DNA from: Beta vulgaris subsp. vulgaris
Lineage: Eukaryota > Streptophyta > Magnoliopsida > Caryophyllales > Amaranthaceae
Direction of reading: 5' to 3'
Assembly (NCBI RefSeq): GCF_026745355.1
Contig: NC_079209.1
Coordinates: forward strand, 51,742,186-51,806,185
DNA length: 64,000 nucleotides
Below, piece by piece: positions 1 to 10,839 of this stretch. The notes beneath the pieces are model-generated. The model made no database searches. It was not told the DNA's origin and saw nothing but the letters and a program-made list of their open reading frames with translations. The translations under genes and the position numbers were made by a program. Within the stretch, counting starts at the first letter, position 1. Every line of letters begins with the position of its first letter.

Positions 1-255
1 TTATGATTTCTAATATTATAATTTTTTTAGTGATTTCTGTCACTTCATAAATTGTAAAGAAAGTGGACACTTTGATTTCAAGTCAATTTTTTCATAGGTA
101 GTAGTTTGTGAGTGATTGTTATAATTATATTTTTGGTATTTTTGTTTGAAGCCCCATTTGATTTGTAAGTGAATTTGTAATTTAGAATGGGAAGGGGTAA
201 CATAGTCTATTCATTTGGGGACACCATAGCTCCCCCTTCTCTTATATAATAGAGA
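1..255 (-). mobile_element. Helitron, 5' part (non-autonomous), cut by window start
   Basis: On the - strand the element begins TCTCTATTATATAAG at 255 and is preceded by A (T at 256 on the + strand), as expected for a Helitron 5' end. The full counterpart is at 27476-27961 in copy B. No coding capacity is visible. The 3' hairpin lies before the window. Confidence 0.75.
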
Positions 256-866
256 TATGTTGTACTTTAATTCTTGAATGATATTTTACATAAACTTTTT
301 TTACCTTGATAATTAATCGCTATTATAAAATAGAAAAAGATAAGTCCAAATATATGTAAAATTTTTTATTATATATAGGAAACACTATAAAAAAGTAAAT
401 AATTTTTTCCTTGTCTAACTTCTAAATTTTAATTTCACTAAAAATACACCTCTATTTTTTTGTCATGGCCCATCATTAATTGTGAATGGTTCTTGAGAAT
501 AGTAGTTTGTAAGCAAATTTTTGTAAATGTTTTTGTATGTATTGACGTTCTAGGTTAGTAGTTTTAGTTTGTATGTTAATTAATTTTAAGTTTTAATAAC
601 ATTTTCTGATTATTTGAGTGATTTGCGTGATTTTTTATAGCGTGATTTTCTCAATTGTATGAGTGATTTATAAAGTTTCTTCTTTGAGTGATTTATAAAG
701 TTTCTTCTTTAAGTGATTTGTGAGTGAGTGTTGTAAATTAATTTTCGGTAGTTTTCCTTGAGTTCTGATTTTGATTTTGACATTCCTTTTGTAATTTAGA
801 AAGAGGGGGGGGGGGAGGCAAAATAGACATTTCAAAAGAGGACACCATTGCTCCTCCCTTAATATA
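256..866. other. AT-rich non-coding spacer with Helitron-family internal sequence
   Basis: No gene is supported. From about 470 to 860 the sequence repeats short phrases ending in a GGACACC...CTCCTCCCTT block that resembles the 5' region of the neighbouring Helitrons read on the - strand. The same sequence is at 27962-28567, at 55428-55933, and inverted at 54475-54845. Confidence 0.6.
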
Positions 867-876
867 TATATATATA

Positions 877-1434
877 CTAGAATTTTTTGCACGCGATGCG
901 TGCTTGAATTTTTTCGAAACAGAAACTCAATTTTCTTCGGCATAAGAGTCAAAATTTGAACATTAGACATACGAAGTATAATTGTTCTTAGTTGCAAAAT
1001 TTGATTGGTTTAGTTTCTGTCACTTAAGTCTCTCACCATTCTTTTCTTTTTTTTTTTTACTTTTCAAAGTTAAATTCTATGAACAAAATAGAAATTTTAT
1101 TGAATTTATTTATGATTTCTAATATTATAATTTTTTAGTTGATTTTTGAATTAAGTACTTCATAAAATTGTAAAGAAAGTAGACAGTTTGATTTCAAGTC
1201 AATTTTTTTATAAGTTGTAGTTTGTAAGTGAATTTTTAAGTTTTTGTAAAGTTTCCTCATTTTAGTGATTTGCATAACGTAAATTATGCAATTTTATGAC
1301 TTTAGTTGACTTGTGAGTGATTATATTTTTGATATTTTTGTTTGAAGCCCCCTTTGATTTGTAAGTGAAGGGGGGTAAGATAGTCTCTTCATTCGGGGAC
1401 ACCATAACTCCCCCCTTCCCTTATATAATAGAGA
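877..1434 (-). mobile_element. Non-autonomous Helitron (558 bp), private to copy A
   Basis: On the - strand it starts TCTCTATTATATAAGG (ending at 1434) and finishes with the hairpin GCACGCATCGCGTGC followed 12 bases later by CTAG (877-880). It sits between A and T with no target duplication, which is the diagnostic Helitron arrangement. The target is an AT dinucleotide run. Copy C has the same flanks with no element (55934-56180), giving an occupied/empty pair. No coding sequence is visible. Confidence 0.88.
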
Positions 1435-2366
1435 TATATATATATATATAATATATATATATGCTTCAAACGCCACATGTACATACCAATCTCCATAGAT
1501 TTTGTAATATATCCCTACAATCACATGGATCACAATTGCTAACTTTCATCCATGATTAGAGGATTTTAAGGAAAAATCACAATAATATGATTCGAATTTC
1601 ACTAAATTTCAATAAGTTTGTCACATTTTTCCATATTTTGATTTTTTATTTTAATTTATTAAAGGGTATTTTAGTCACTTCAAAAAAGGACACCACACCT
1701 CCTCCCTTGGCTTATATAATAAAGATAGGTAATTTTTGTGAGTATGTAATTGTGCATGGTTATTAAGAACAATGATTTGTACGTGAATTTTGTGAATGTT
1801 TTTGTATGTATTGACGTCCTAGTATATTAGTTTTAGTTTGTAAGTTAATTTTTAGTTTTTGTAAAGTTTCCTGATCATTTGAGTGGTTTGCATGATTTTT
1901 ACAACGTGATTTTCTCAATTCTATGAGTCATTTGTAAAGTTTCCTCATATAAGTGATTTCTGAGTGATTGTTGAAGATTAATTTCCGGTGGCTTTGTTTG
2001 ACCCCCATTTTGGTATTGAGATTCCTTTTGTAATTTAGAAAGGAAAGAGGGGCAAAATAGTCAGTTAAAAAGAGGACACCGTTGCTTCCCCCTTCCCTTA
2101 TGTAATAGAAATTATGGGGGCTATGGATGAACTGAGGTGAGAGAAGAGAAAACGGTTATTATATACTGTGTAATTTTTTGGACGGAGAATTATATGTGAG
2201 AGGGAAAAAATAACGTAATGGTGGGAAGTAATTAAAATTTGGGAAAAGATAAATCAATTTTTAATTAATCATCTCTTTCCTCTCAAATTCCTCCAATTTT
2301 GGGAGGAAAGATAAGGGGAGATTTATAAGGTTTTCTTTCCTCTCACTTCCTTTCCTTTCCTATTAA
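1435..2366. other. AT run and non-coding Helitron-derived spacer
   Basis: It opens with an AT dinucleotide run and holds two further Helitron-like 5' blocks (GGACACC near 1688 and 2083), then a purine-rich stretch around 2110-2340. The same sequence is at 56181-57085 in copy C and is deleted from the corresponding place in copy B. A diverged second version is in front of the copy B ZFWD gene (32888-33330). I see no gene. Confidence 0.55.
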
Positions 2367-2574
2367 GGGCCTGTTCTCTTCGGCATAAAACAGCTGAATT
2401 GAACTGAACTGAATTGAACGAACTGAATTGAACTGAACTGAACTGAACTAAACTGAAATGAATAGTGATATGTGAGAGTAAAAGTATTGTCAAGAGCTGA
2501 ACTGAACTGATCTGAACTGAACTTAACTGAATTGAACTGAACTGAAATGAAAATAAGCTGAGGAGAACAGGCCC
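2367..2574. mobile_element. PIF/Harbinger (Tourist-like) MITE with TGAAC array, copy A
   Basis: Inverted ends GGGCCTGTTCTC and GAGAACAGGCCC flank 208 bp, with TAA on both sides (2364-2366 and 2575-2577). The interior is built mostly of TGAAC/TGAAT pentamer units, so its length varies between copies (208, 183 and 198 bp). A related locus at 33336 in copy B holds the empty site with one TAA. There is no coding capacity. Confidence 0.82.
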
Positions 2575-2712
2575 TAAATCCCTTGTTATTTTTTTACCAA
2601 ACATAGGTAAGTCTTCTTTTTCTTTCCAGTTCCTTTCTTTTCCATCCAATTCCTCTATACCAAATAATAGAGAATAATATTAGGACAATATTTTCTCGTT
2701 ATATTCGGATAA

Positions 2713-2741
2713 CTAGCTTTTAACCCGTGCAAAAATGCACG
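2713..2741 (-). mobile_element. Helitron 3' terminus (other subfamily), copy A
   Basis: Read on the - strand, a hairpin of CGTGCA/TGCACG type is followed by a short A/T spacer and CTAG then T. The element would extend rightward from here. I could not find its 5' end, so only the terminus is annotated. Equivalent termini are at 29040 and 57423, with a second pair at 21971 and 49720. Confidence 0.6.
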
Positions 2742-3393
2742 TGAGGTTTTATATAGATTGGATTTGGCCCCGTGCATAATGAACTGGAAAAATGTTTTGT
2801 TTGTTAAGTAGTCGTTTTCATTCTAAATTTATTGAATCCATAATTATTAGAATTCATGCATTAAAAGTTGAAAGAATATTATTTCATGATATTTGTTACA
2901 GCATTTTGAAAATCAAAAATCTTAATCGTGACATACAAATTTATAAATATGTAAAAGGAACAAAAACACAGTAAAATTCACGGGAAGTTTTTGTTTTACA
3001 AATTTAAGAATTTAAGATGTTTCTAAAAAAATCATGGTTTGAATATTAGCTCATGATTTGAATTCCCTTTTATAATCATATTGTGTATTAAGAGTATATT
3101 CTAAAATTGGCTTATGACCCGCGTGTCTATGTAGCTAATGTCATGGTGGAATATGACTAAAAAAAAGTTGATTGAAAAGCTTTCGCTCTGTTTGTTGCTT
3201 CATTCAGAGGCTCATACTAAATCACTATTTGCACCACTATTGATATTCAATCATGCAATCATTTTTGCTCCCCTTTTCTGCAGTCTTGCTCAAGCTCTCT
3301 ATCTTGGATAACCCTTGAAGTTTGGTCGATAACCCTTAGTAGCATAACCGGTGCCTGTCTTTCAATCTTATATTTTCATTTGGTAATCTAGTT
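2742..3393. other. Non-coding Helitron-family body
   Basis: AT-rich sequence shared with copies B (29069-29712) and C (57452-58101) and more distantly with 22000-22680. The short reading frames here are not preserved between copies. I see no gene. Confidence 0.5.
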
Positions 3394-3754
3394 GAGAATA
3401 TTTATAGTACACCTGGGTGTACCATGCTCATGGTACACCCAAGAATATTTTCTCCAAATGAGCAAAATGAGCGAATGAGCGAATGAGCAAATGAGCAAAA
3501 TGAACAAAAGAACAAACATTTCTACTCATTTAAGAAAATGAGCAAACACTTTTATAAAAATGATCAAATTGAGCAAATGAGTAAATGAGCAAAATGCCCA
3601 TATGAGCAAATTTGGTGTCAAATGAGCACCTAAAGTTCTAATTTATTACAAAAATACCCCTGGGTGTACCATGCTCATGGTACACCCGGGTGTACCATGG
3701 TACACCCGGGTGTACCATGCTCATGGTACACCCGGGTGTACCATGAGTGAACTC
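3394..3754. mobile_element. Mutator-like MITE with AAATGAGC repeats, copy A
   Basis: The element begins GAG and ends CTC and has a 9-bp target duplication, AATCTAGTT, at 3385-3393 and 3755-3763. The terminal inverted repeats carry a palindromic GGTGTACC...GGTACACC block; copy A has extra units of it at 3662-3742. The interior is a minisatellite of AAATGAGC-type units. A 9-bp duplication is typical of Mutator-like elements. No ORF is present. Confidence 0.88.
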
Positions 3755-3954
3755 AATCTAGTTAATCTTTACTATGCACCTTTTTTTCTCAATAAAAATA
3801 TTAATTGAATTTAATTGAATTGATTTGAGTATAAAGATTTTTGAAAATGAAAATTGTTTTTATTTCTTTGTTTGTTAGCGTAACATATGATTTAGTATGT
3901 ATGTATATAATATTTGAATTTAATTGATTTGAATATAAAGATTAGAGGTTGTAC

Positions 3955-4332
3955 CAAAGTTATTAAAATCGCGATTCAAATCTTAAAATCTTATGATTTT
4001 ACGATTCAAAATATGGTAGACGATTCGATTCGCAATTCTAGACGATTTTATACATTTGTGGTTACTAGCGAAAACCTCGCAAGTTTAAATCATGCTAACA
4101 AAGAAAATAAGAGATATATATTGTTAGTTATTGTCAATAAAGTCGGTAAAAACCTAATTTTTTCCAATTTTTAGGTCTTTTAACTTATAATTCTAGCATA
4201 TTCAATGAAGATTGAGTGCAATATCTTGATCATACATGTTTGTAGAATCTTACGATTCTACGATTCGATTTTACGCTTCGATTCTAAAGGTCGTTTTCGA
4301 TTCAAGCTAGAATCCCGATTTTAACAACATTG
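3955..4332. mobile_element. MITE with 8-bp target duplication, copy A
   Basis: Ends are CAAAGTTATTAAAATCG and, inverted, CAATGTTGTTAAAATCG. They are flanked by GGTTGTAC (3947-3954) and GGCTGTAC (4333-4340), an 8-bp duplication with one mismatch. The interior is rich in ACGATTC units. Copy C has GGCTGTAC once at 58610-58617 and no element. The 8-bp duplication fits hAT, but the family is not certain. Confidence 0.72.
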
Positions 4333-4340
4333 GGCTGTAC

Positions 4341-4912
4341 AAAATCTCAAAGATATTCATAAAAATATAGTGATCTCAATTGATAGATAAGCATATGGTT
4401 GTGTCAAAGATACCAATAGATTTAATAAATTGTTTTGATTCACAATACCAAAATTATGAAATTAAACCTACGTTAATCCAAACTACCTTATTCTAAAAGT
4501 AAATAAAAAATATTTTCCTACTTTGTGGTTTTAGAAATTATAAAAACTTAAGTCAATTTAATATATTGGCTAGTAGTATCTATTTACTCGATATATACTT
4601 TTATTTTTCGTCTTTCTTATTTATAAGTGTTATTTTAAGTTAACTTGTGTGATTTAATACATTGGTGAATAGTATTTATCTTTTACGTGCACTCAAATTG
4701 GTACACGTTTTTGTTTTCTTCTTAATTTTTTACTCAAAAATTAGGTCTTATTTTTAAGTTAACTTGTCTTATTATTGAACTATGAGTTATTTTCTATCTA
4801 TAATCAATACTTGCCTAAATTCCATGTGTTATTATCAATAACTTCCAATATTTTCATACATTATGTAATCTATGTGATTTTTGGTTCCAATATTTTGTGT
4901 GAGCTTGTAATA
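4341..4912. other. AT-rich non-coding spacer
   Basis: The sequence is kept in all three copies (30610-31183 and 58618-59188). The 70-codon ORF at 4775 is preserved only because the copies are young; it is hydrophobic and low in complexity with no known domain. I see nothing else in it. Confidence 0.5.
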
Positions 4913-5130
4913 TTCCCTCTACTAATTGCTACATTGTTTGGGAACATTTTTCAAGACATTTTATTAATTCTTAACATAAGAATTTAATATTATGAATCTA
5001 CACATCGAGATGACTCCAACATATAGATGACTATAAATTTACTTATATTAAAAAAACTCAAATAATCGATCGAAGTTGGTAGTTTAATTTTTAAAAATAA
5101 AATGTAGCAATTAAAAACAAATGAAGGGAG
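4913..5130. mobile_element. Stowaway-like MITE, degraded, copy A
   Basis: The right end read inward is CTCCCTTCATTTG, followed by AATTGCTACATTT. The left end reads TTCCCTCTACT then AATTGCTACATTG. TA lies on both sides. This resembles the CTCCCTCCGT ends of Stowaway (Tc1/mariner-type) MITEs. The ends are diverged, so the exact borders are approximate. Confidence 0.5.
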
Positions 5131-5870
5131 TAATTCTTAGTGAATGAGAAATTGACAACAACTCATATTTTCTAGCATAGAAAATTTGAACATCTTTATT
5201 TTCTGATATTAAACCTTCTAGAATTAATAATCAATCATCATATTAAGAAACCTTAAAATAGGAAAATTAAATTTGATAAAAAAAAAACATCAAAACCTCA
5301 TCAAGTAAACAAAAAAAGCCCAACATAACAATTGAATTTTTTTTATCTTGGTACTCAAATTGACAAATTCTAACTACAATTCTTGCTTTTTTTCTAAACT
5401 CTTAACCTCTCCATAGAATCATCATGAAACAATAGTGGAAGCAAATCTAACATAATATTGCAAATTTACATTTATTTCATGGATGGTTAATAAAAACAAT
5501 ACATATAGATGATAAGTCATACATTCCAGCCCAGTATTACAAAATTTTAGATGATGTTGTTAGGCCAAAGCACATGAACTCCAAGCAAATGCATGGTATA
5601 CTATGATCTCCTAAACAACAATAACTCTTCACATTTTAGAGAAGCATTGAGCTTTTAACTGATCCATCTGAGCGTACTAATTAGCCGTCAATGAAAATTC
5701 CTGCAAATTCCGAAATAAGAACCAACTAAATACAACTCACAACTTGAAGCAAAAATCTGGGATTATCATATACTACTAACATTCAACAAATAACATCACG
5801 TTTTATATAGATATATAGATAGATATTTTGTATAGATACCTAATTATGTTAGGATTAGGATTGTAAACCT
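5131..5870. other. ZFWD upstream region, copy A
   Basis: AT-rich non-coding sequence shared with copy C (59411-60149) but replaced from about 5405 onward in copy B. No other gene is visible. It is the likely native upstream regulatory region of the gene. Confidence 0.5.
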
Positions 5871-5880
5871 CTATATATAT
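5871..5880 (+). promoter_or_regulatory. Candidate TATA box of ZFWD, copy A
   Basis: CTATATATAT lies 74-83 bp upstream of the ATG. This is a plausible plant TATA position with a short leader, and it is conserved at 33508 and 60150. No transcript evidence is available. Confidence 0.5.
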
Positions 5881-5953
5881 TTGATCAATACAATCTCTCC
5901 ACATCAAATCAAGGAGTTTTACACAATCTAAAATCAAATACACTGGTAGAAGA

Positions 5954-8134
5954 ATGACGGAAACGATAGCTGTGCAGCAACACAGAGGTTCGTTCAGTTG
6001 GAATCGTCGAGCTTCCACTAGCAAGGTCGTCTGTAAGTTTTGGTTGGCTGGGAACTGCAGAAAGAACCCATGTCGCTTTGCGCATACGGATGTTACTGCA
6101 CCTGTCAATCGTGTTTTGCGCTTGAATCGTTCGAGTTTTAGGGAGTCCCATGATCAGAAAAAGCAGAATACAAAACAAGAGAGTGAAGAATGCAAGATTA
6201 AGAAAAAGAATGAGGTTAAAGAGTGTCATCCTGAAGAAAGTGTCTCTGCTGATACTACAACAGTAGATGTCGAGAAGTCACAGTGTAATACTAAGATATG
6301 TGAGCATTGGATGAACAATAGTTGTGTTCATGGTAAAGACTGCAAATTCCTGCATTCTTGGTGTTATGGCGATGGAATTACCATGGTTGCTCAACTTCAG
6401 GGACACAAGAAGGTATTAGTTATTGTTTTCTCTTGTTATAGTGTTACAATTAAAAAGAACGGAGAAAGTATTATCTATCTTTACCCTCATATACTAATAT
6501 GTATATATCAGTCTGTCACTGGAATCACTCTGCCAGAAAACTCTGATAAGCTTTTCAGCGGTAGTAAAGATGGGACTGTTAGAGTTTGGAACTGTCATAC
6601 GGGTGAGGTAGGTATCATAAGATCTTTTTTTTTTTTTTCGTACTTTTGAGCTGTTTAAGGTAAGTTTAGATCACTGACTTTGATCTTTGTAGTGCATTGG
6701 TGTAGCTGATGTGGGTTCACCAGTTGAAAGTCTGATAAGTGAAGGACCATGGGTGCTTGCAGGATTAGTAAATTCTGTCAAGGTATTTTATTGCGACATT
6801 TCAGTGTTGTCATATTTTCTGTCTTCTGTGTATTGTGAAATTGCCTCGGAGTGACATATTGTACTTACGCTTTGCCATGTTTCAGGTATGGAACATTCAG
6901 TCAAATGTCGAATTCAGTCTTAGTACATCAGCGGGACAAGTGTATACCATGGTTGCGGCTAATGGAATGCTGTTTGCTGGAGCTCAGGTAACTACTAACC
7001 CGCCATTAAACATTCACTAGGGTTTATTAATTATTCCTTCTCTTTTTGTATGTGATTATTCCAACGTGATCCATATTTCATCTGATTTATTTGGTTTTGC
7101 AGGATGGTTCAATATTGGTGTGGAAATTCAATGCTGAAGCTTCCTCTTTTGACTCTATCTCACACTGAAGGGTCATATTGGTGCTGTGGTCTCTTGATTT
7201 ATGGGCTAATAGGCTTTATTCTGGTTCAATGGATAACACGATAAGAGTGTGGGACTTGGAGACCATGCAATGCATCCACACTCTTGCCAAGCATTCTAAG
7301 TTGTGATGTCCGTGCTCTGTTGGGAGCGATATCTGATATCATCTTCTTTGGATCGGACATTAAAGGTATTTTGCTTTGTTCCCATGAGTTCTAGTCTTTA
7401 TGGAAGTATACATAGCAGCCTTTTATACTTCATTATATATGCTTTGTGAATAGCTCTTTTTGGTCCTTAATCTTTTATTCCTTTTGAATGAAGGTTTGGG
7501 CTGCCACTGAAGCAGGAGAACTGGAGGTGACTTATGAACACAATGAGGAGCATGTATGTCATCTCAATACAATTCTTGTTTTTGTGTTCTTTTGCGCTCT
7601 TTGAATATGGACACTAATATATTTTGTTGAGAACTTTGGGGCAAATATTAGTATTAGACAGTTGAGCCAGTCAGATCACACTATATTACTACTGTTGGTT
7701 ATGTAAAAGTTATACAACAGAATAAAAGCTAGACCAACTGAAACTGAATTCTAATAGATGACATTACAAATCCTCTACAGGGTATTCTATCTCTTCGTGG
7801 TATGCATGACGCAGCAAATAAACCAATAATGTTGTGCTCAAGCAACGATAACACTGTGCGTCTGTATGAACTGCCATCGTGAGTATCAATTTCCTTTTGG
7901 TCTCTCTTTGTTGGGTACTTTGCAATCTATATTCTTCAGTATTGTGTGCCTAGTGTTTACAATTCTATCTATCATTGCTGCAGCTTTGTTGAGAGAGGCA
8001 GGATTTTTTCTAAGCAAGAAGTGCGAGGAATTCATGTTGGTCCTGCAGGGCTTTCTTTCACGGTGATGGGACTGTCTGGTGTCGTGTGGCGATGCTCAAG
8101 TGATTCAACTGCATCATCGGACAAAGCTGCTTAA
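5954..8134 (+). pseudogene. ZFWD: ZFWD CCCH zinc-finger/WD40 gene, copy A, frameshifted
   Basis: Exons by comparison with copy B: 5954-6412, 6512-6607, 6693-6782, 6886-6987, 7103-7365, 7494-7553, 7781-7878 and 7984-8134. Exon 1 encodes both CCCH fingers (CX7CX4CX3H and CX7CX5CX3H); exons 2-8 encode WD40 blades. Exon 5 is 263 instead of 267 nt: single bases are missing near 7165, 7195, 7206 and 7290. The first three cancel out; the fourth breaks the frame. Exon 8 is 151 instead of 154 nt, again from single-base losses (about 8061, 8074 and 8084). Most losses shorten GG or CC pairs, and similar losses continue in the 3' flank, so base-calling or consensus error is a serious alternative to true decay. 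All splice sites look usable. Confidence 0.85.
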
Positions 8135-8277
8135 AACTGAGTAGCTCAGTTTGATTATTCGACAATGCACTTCAGAAATAGAGATTGTTTGTTTGCTTCC
8201 CATTGTAAATGTAAATACATTGATACAATTCACATGTACATAATCAGTTAGTTGTGTGTTACTTGCTTGTGGTATAG

Positions 8278-8379
8278 GTTCCTTTGGAACTTATAAAAAG
8301 CGTCTCCTTTGGAGACCACCTGCCTGTTGAGTACGGCTTTTTCCTACCTCAAAGAGGAGGTTTTTGCCAGCAAAAACCT
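8278..8379 (+). other. Cluster of four stem-loops in the ZFWD 3' flank, copy A
   Basis: Four perfect hairpins follow each other: GTTCC/GGAAC with loop TTT (8278-8290), GTCTCC/GGAGAC with loop TTT (8302-8316), CCTC/GAGG with loop AAA (8347-8357), and a 10-bp stem AGGTTTTTGC/GCAAAAACCT (8358-8379). They lie about 145-245 bp after the stop codon, probably in the 3' UTR or just beyond. The same cluster is intact in copies B and C. Function is unknown; mRNA 3'-end processing, stability or a relic of a mobile element are possible. Confidence 0.6.
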
Positions 8380-9423
8380 ATCCAACATTAATTTATACTT
8401 TATCTTACCATTGTAATAGAAAATATATCATTGTAATAGAAATATATCATTGTAATATATATTGGAAGATCCGTTAGTATACTGTGGTTTTTTTTTAGAC
8501 ATGTAAATTTACAGTACACTTCTTATTTTTGTGTCCGTTCCAGCATGCGCTTTGCTTTTTTTTTTTTTTTTTTGGGTGTTAGCCAAGAGTATCCTCCACC
8601 AATAGTAGGAGCAATCTCCCTCGGGATACTGAAATCAACTTAATGGGTAGCATGTCTTTTGCTCTGTTCTTAATTTTTGTTGAACGGTTTGGATGGACGT
8701 AGCTGAGTGCCCTCATCTCACTTACACATTTGTTTCTGAACATATAATAAGATTGAAAAATCAGCAGCAATATTAGTGAATCATTTTCTATTAAGTAATG
8801 CTTTGTCTTCTAAGTTACTTAGATTCTTAATTTTACCTTGAGCACACATGTTAGATTTTGGACACTTATCTCATGAGTTCCCAAGTTCGAGTAACATAGA
8901 CGCCTCTTTACTCACACAAAAAAATATTTCTCTATGAAACACTGAAATTGTGTATTTACCATTAAATATATCGAATCTTCGAGAAATTGTTGAATTTCAC
9001 TTGTGTTTAGTTACGTACAACTTTCCAACAGAAACAAGAATGAGAAATGATTAGTATTTCTTAATATACATAAGGTCTTTGCTAGCCATTTTTTCGGTTT
9101 TAGTATGCTACTGTTGATCTTTTGAAGAACTCATACAAGCTTGATGCTACTTTGGATGTAACAAGATTATATTGGAAGGATTGAGACAGACTTAACACAT
9201 TAAGCTACTTTTAAACAATATATTGATCATTATCTGTGAATATCAGCTAATCTAAGTTTCTTGTCACCTCTTGTTTCTTGTCATTAAACTTGGATGGGAC
9301 ATAGGAATTGGTTAAATATTTGTCTATTTGTGTAATCCACCAATTAGGACAAACTAATCATTAAACTTGATTATGTTAAATATCAGACTACATGAAAAAA
9401 CAAAGTGGATGCATCAAATTAGG
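8380..9423. other. Non-coding spacer with a short tandem repeat
   Basis: At 8410-8462 a unit of about 20 bp (ATATCATTGTAATAGAAA type) is repeated three times. The rest is AT-rich with no supported gene. Copy B carries the same sequence at 36080-37121. Copy C keeps only the first part, to about 62628. Confidence 0.5.
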
Positions 9424-9660
9424 ACATAGGATTGAAATACATCCAATAGGGTTGGAGTTTCAGTTGATAGCATCAGGTTTTCAGTTATATTAGGATTAGA
9501 GTTTCAGTTGATAGCATCAGGTTTTCAATTATTAGGATTAGAGTTTCAGTTATAACGATTCGTGTTTCAGTTAATGTTAGTACTGTTTCAGTTTTGAAAA
9601 TTAGTTTTTCAACTAATAGAATTACTATTTCAGCTTTGAAAATTAGTTAGTGTTAGTATG
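9424..9660. repeat. GTTTCAGTT minisatellite, array 1, copy A
   Basis: Diverged units of roughly 20-24 bp built on GTTTCAGTTRATAGCATTAG. The array lies directly upstream of the 113-codon ORF; a second array with the same unit follows that ORF. Confidence 0.65.
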
Positions 9661-9773
9661 TTGATCTTGCTTCTGATGATGAGCATTCAGAATTGCGTGA
9701 AAAGCAAAAGATAAAAGAAGTAATCAACATGATCAACAAATCAGTTCTTGAGAGGAAAGAGTAGAAGAAGAAG

Positions 9774-10115
9774 ATGGACGAGCAGGAATCTGTTATCAAT
9801 GAGTTGAATAGTAGTGTTCAACGAGATGTTTCTACTTCAAATTCTTCTGATTCATATAGATCATATACTAAGCTTACTGACCTTCCTGTCATCAGTAATG
9901 ATATTATTCTTTCCAGGAGTCTTGAAGCAAAGCCAAACAACTACTTGAACAATTTGAAGGCAGAAGAATGTTGTTTGGTTGATTTTCTATTCTTCTCTTC
10001 CTATCGTGAGGAGTGTGTCTATGTTGTCGATGTAAATGATGCTGCCGTGCAAGAAATAAATCTTTCTCTGCAAAATGAGCTTGAGCACATCATTCTTGTC
10101 TATTATGATTTATGA
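9774..10115 (+). CDS. Hypothetical 113-aa protein, copy A
   Basis: I do not recognise this protein. The N-terminal half is rich in Ser and Asn; a FLFFSS patch sits in the middle and the C-terminal half is acidic. The same frame is open upstream from about 9661 (about 35 codons, rich in Glu and Lys) up to a TAG eleven codons... immediately before an AAG run leading into the ATG, so it may be a fragment of a longer coding region. Copy B has the same ORF and the same TAG, with one Ile/Arg difference; copy C lost the region. Minisatellite arrays flank it on both sides. It may be a captured or decayed exon rather than a working gene. Confidence 0.3.
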   Translation: MDEQESVINELNSSVQRDVSTSNSSDSYRSYTKLTDLPVISNDIILSRSLEAKPNNYLNNLKAEECCLVDFLFFSSYREECVYVVDVNDAAVQEINLSLQNELEHIILVYYDL

Positions 10116-10289
10116 AGGAGATGGAACTGAATTGCTTTTGTACAGCTTGCAAAGAGTGATCTCCTGAGTTTGGCTCCTCGTTCTTGGCTGACTTCCAACA
10201 TCTTAGATGCTGCTTCATACTAGTTAATGGTTTTGCAAGTAAAATACTAATGCATATAACTGAATGAAAAAGATATTAGGTTAGTGTGG

Positions 10290-10700
10290 CAATATGGTAA
10301 GTGTTTCAGCTTATTTAGTTTGTACTTGAGGTAATTGAAATACTCTCAGTTAATAACATTAGTGTTTCATCTAATAGGATTGGGGTTTCAGATAATAGAC
10401 TATTAGTTTCAGTTAATAGCATTAGAGTTTTAGTTAATGGGATTCAATTTTTAGTTTGTTAGGATTACTATCTGAATAGGATTAGTCTTTCAGCTTATGT
10501 AGTTTATACTTCAGGTAATTGAAATAGTTTCTCAATTAGTAACATTCGTGTTTCAAATAACAGGATTGGCGTTTGAGTTAATAGGATTAGAGTTTCTGTT
10601 AATAGCATTAGAATTTCAGTCTATTGTGTCAGTTAATAGGATTGTTGTTTCAGTTCATAGCAAGAGAGTTTCAAATGATAGGATTAGAGTATCAGTAGGG
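10290..10700. repeat. GTTTCAGTT minisatellite, array 2, copy A
   Basis: Diverged units of about 20-24 bp (GTTTCAGTTAATAGCATTAG type) in the same orientation as array 1. Copy B has one more unit of 21 bp near 38320, showing that the array changes length. Confidence 0.65.
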
Positions 10701-10839
10701 TAGGGCTCGGGGTGGGGGCTTAGGAATAAGGGGTTTGAAAATCTGTACATGAAGATTTACAGAGTAGAATAAATTACTGTGTAACAAAAATATAAAAGAG
10801 ATAAGTTAATTCGAATAAAAGAAAAACTAAATAAACAAA

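Noticed and set aside
3450..3620. Regular AAATGAGC units resembling a CRISPR-like array
   Set aside because: There are no distinct spacers, the unit is 8 bp and diverged, and it lies inside a MITE of a plant genome.
4775..4987. 70-codon hydrophobic frame present in all three copies
   Set aside because: It is AT-rich and low in complexity, with no family. It overlaps a degraded MITE, and its preservation reflects the young age of the copies.
5909..6229. 106-codon and 101-codon frames on the - strand across ZFWD exon 1
   Set aside because: They are antisense shadows of the zinc-finger exon and recur only because the exon is conserved.
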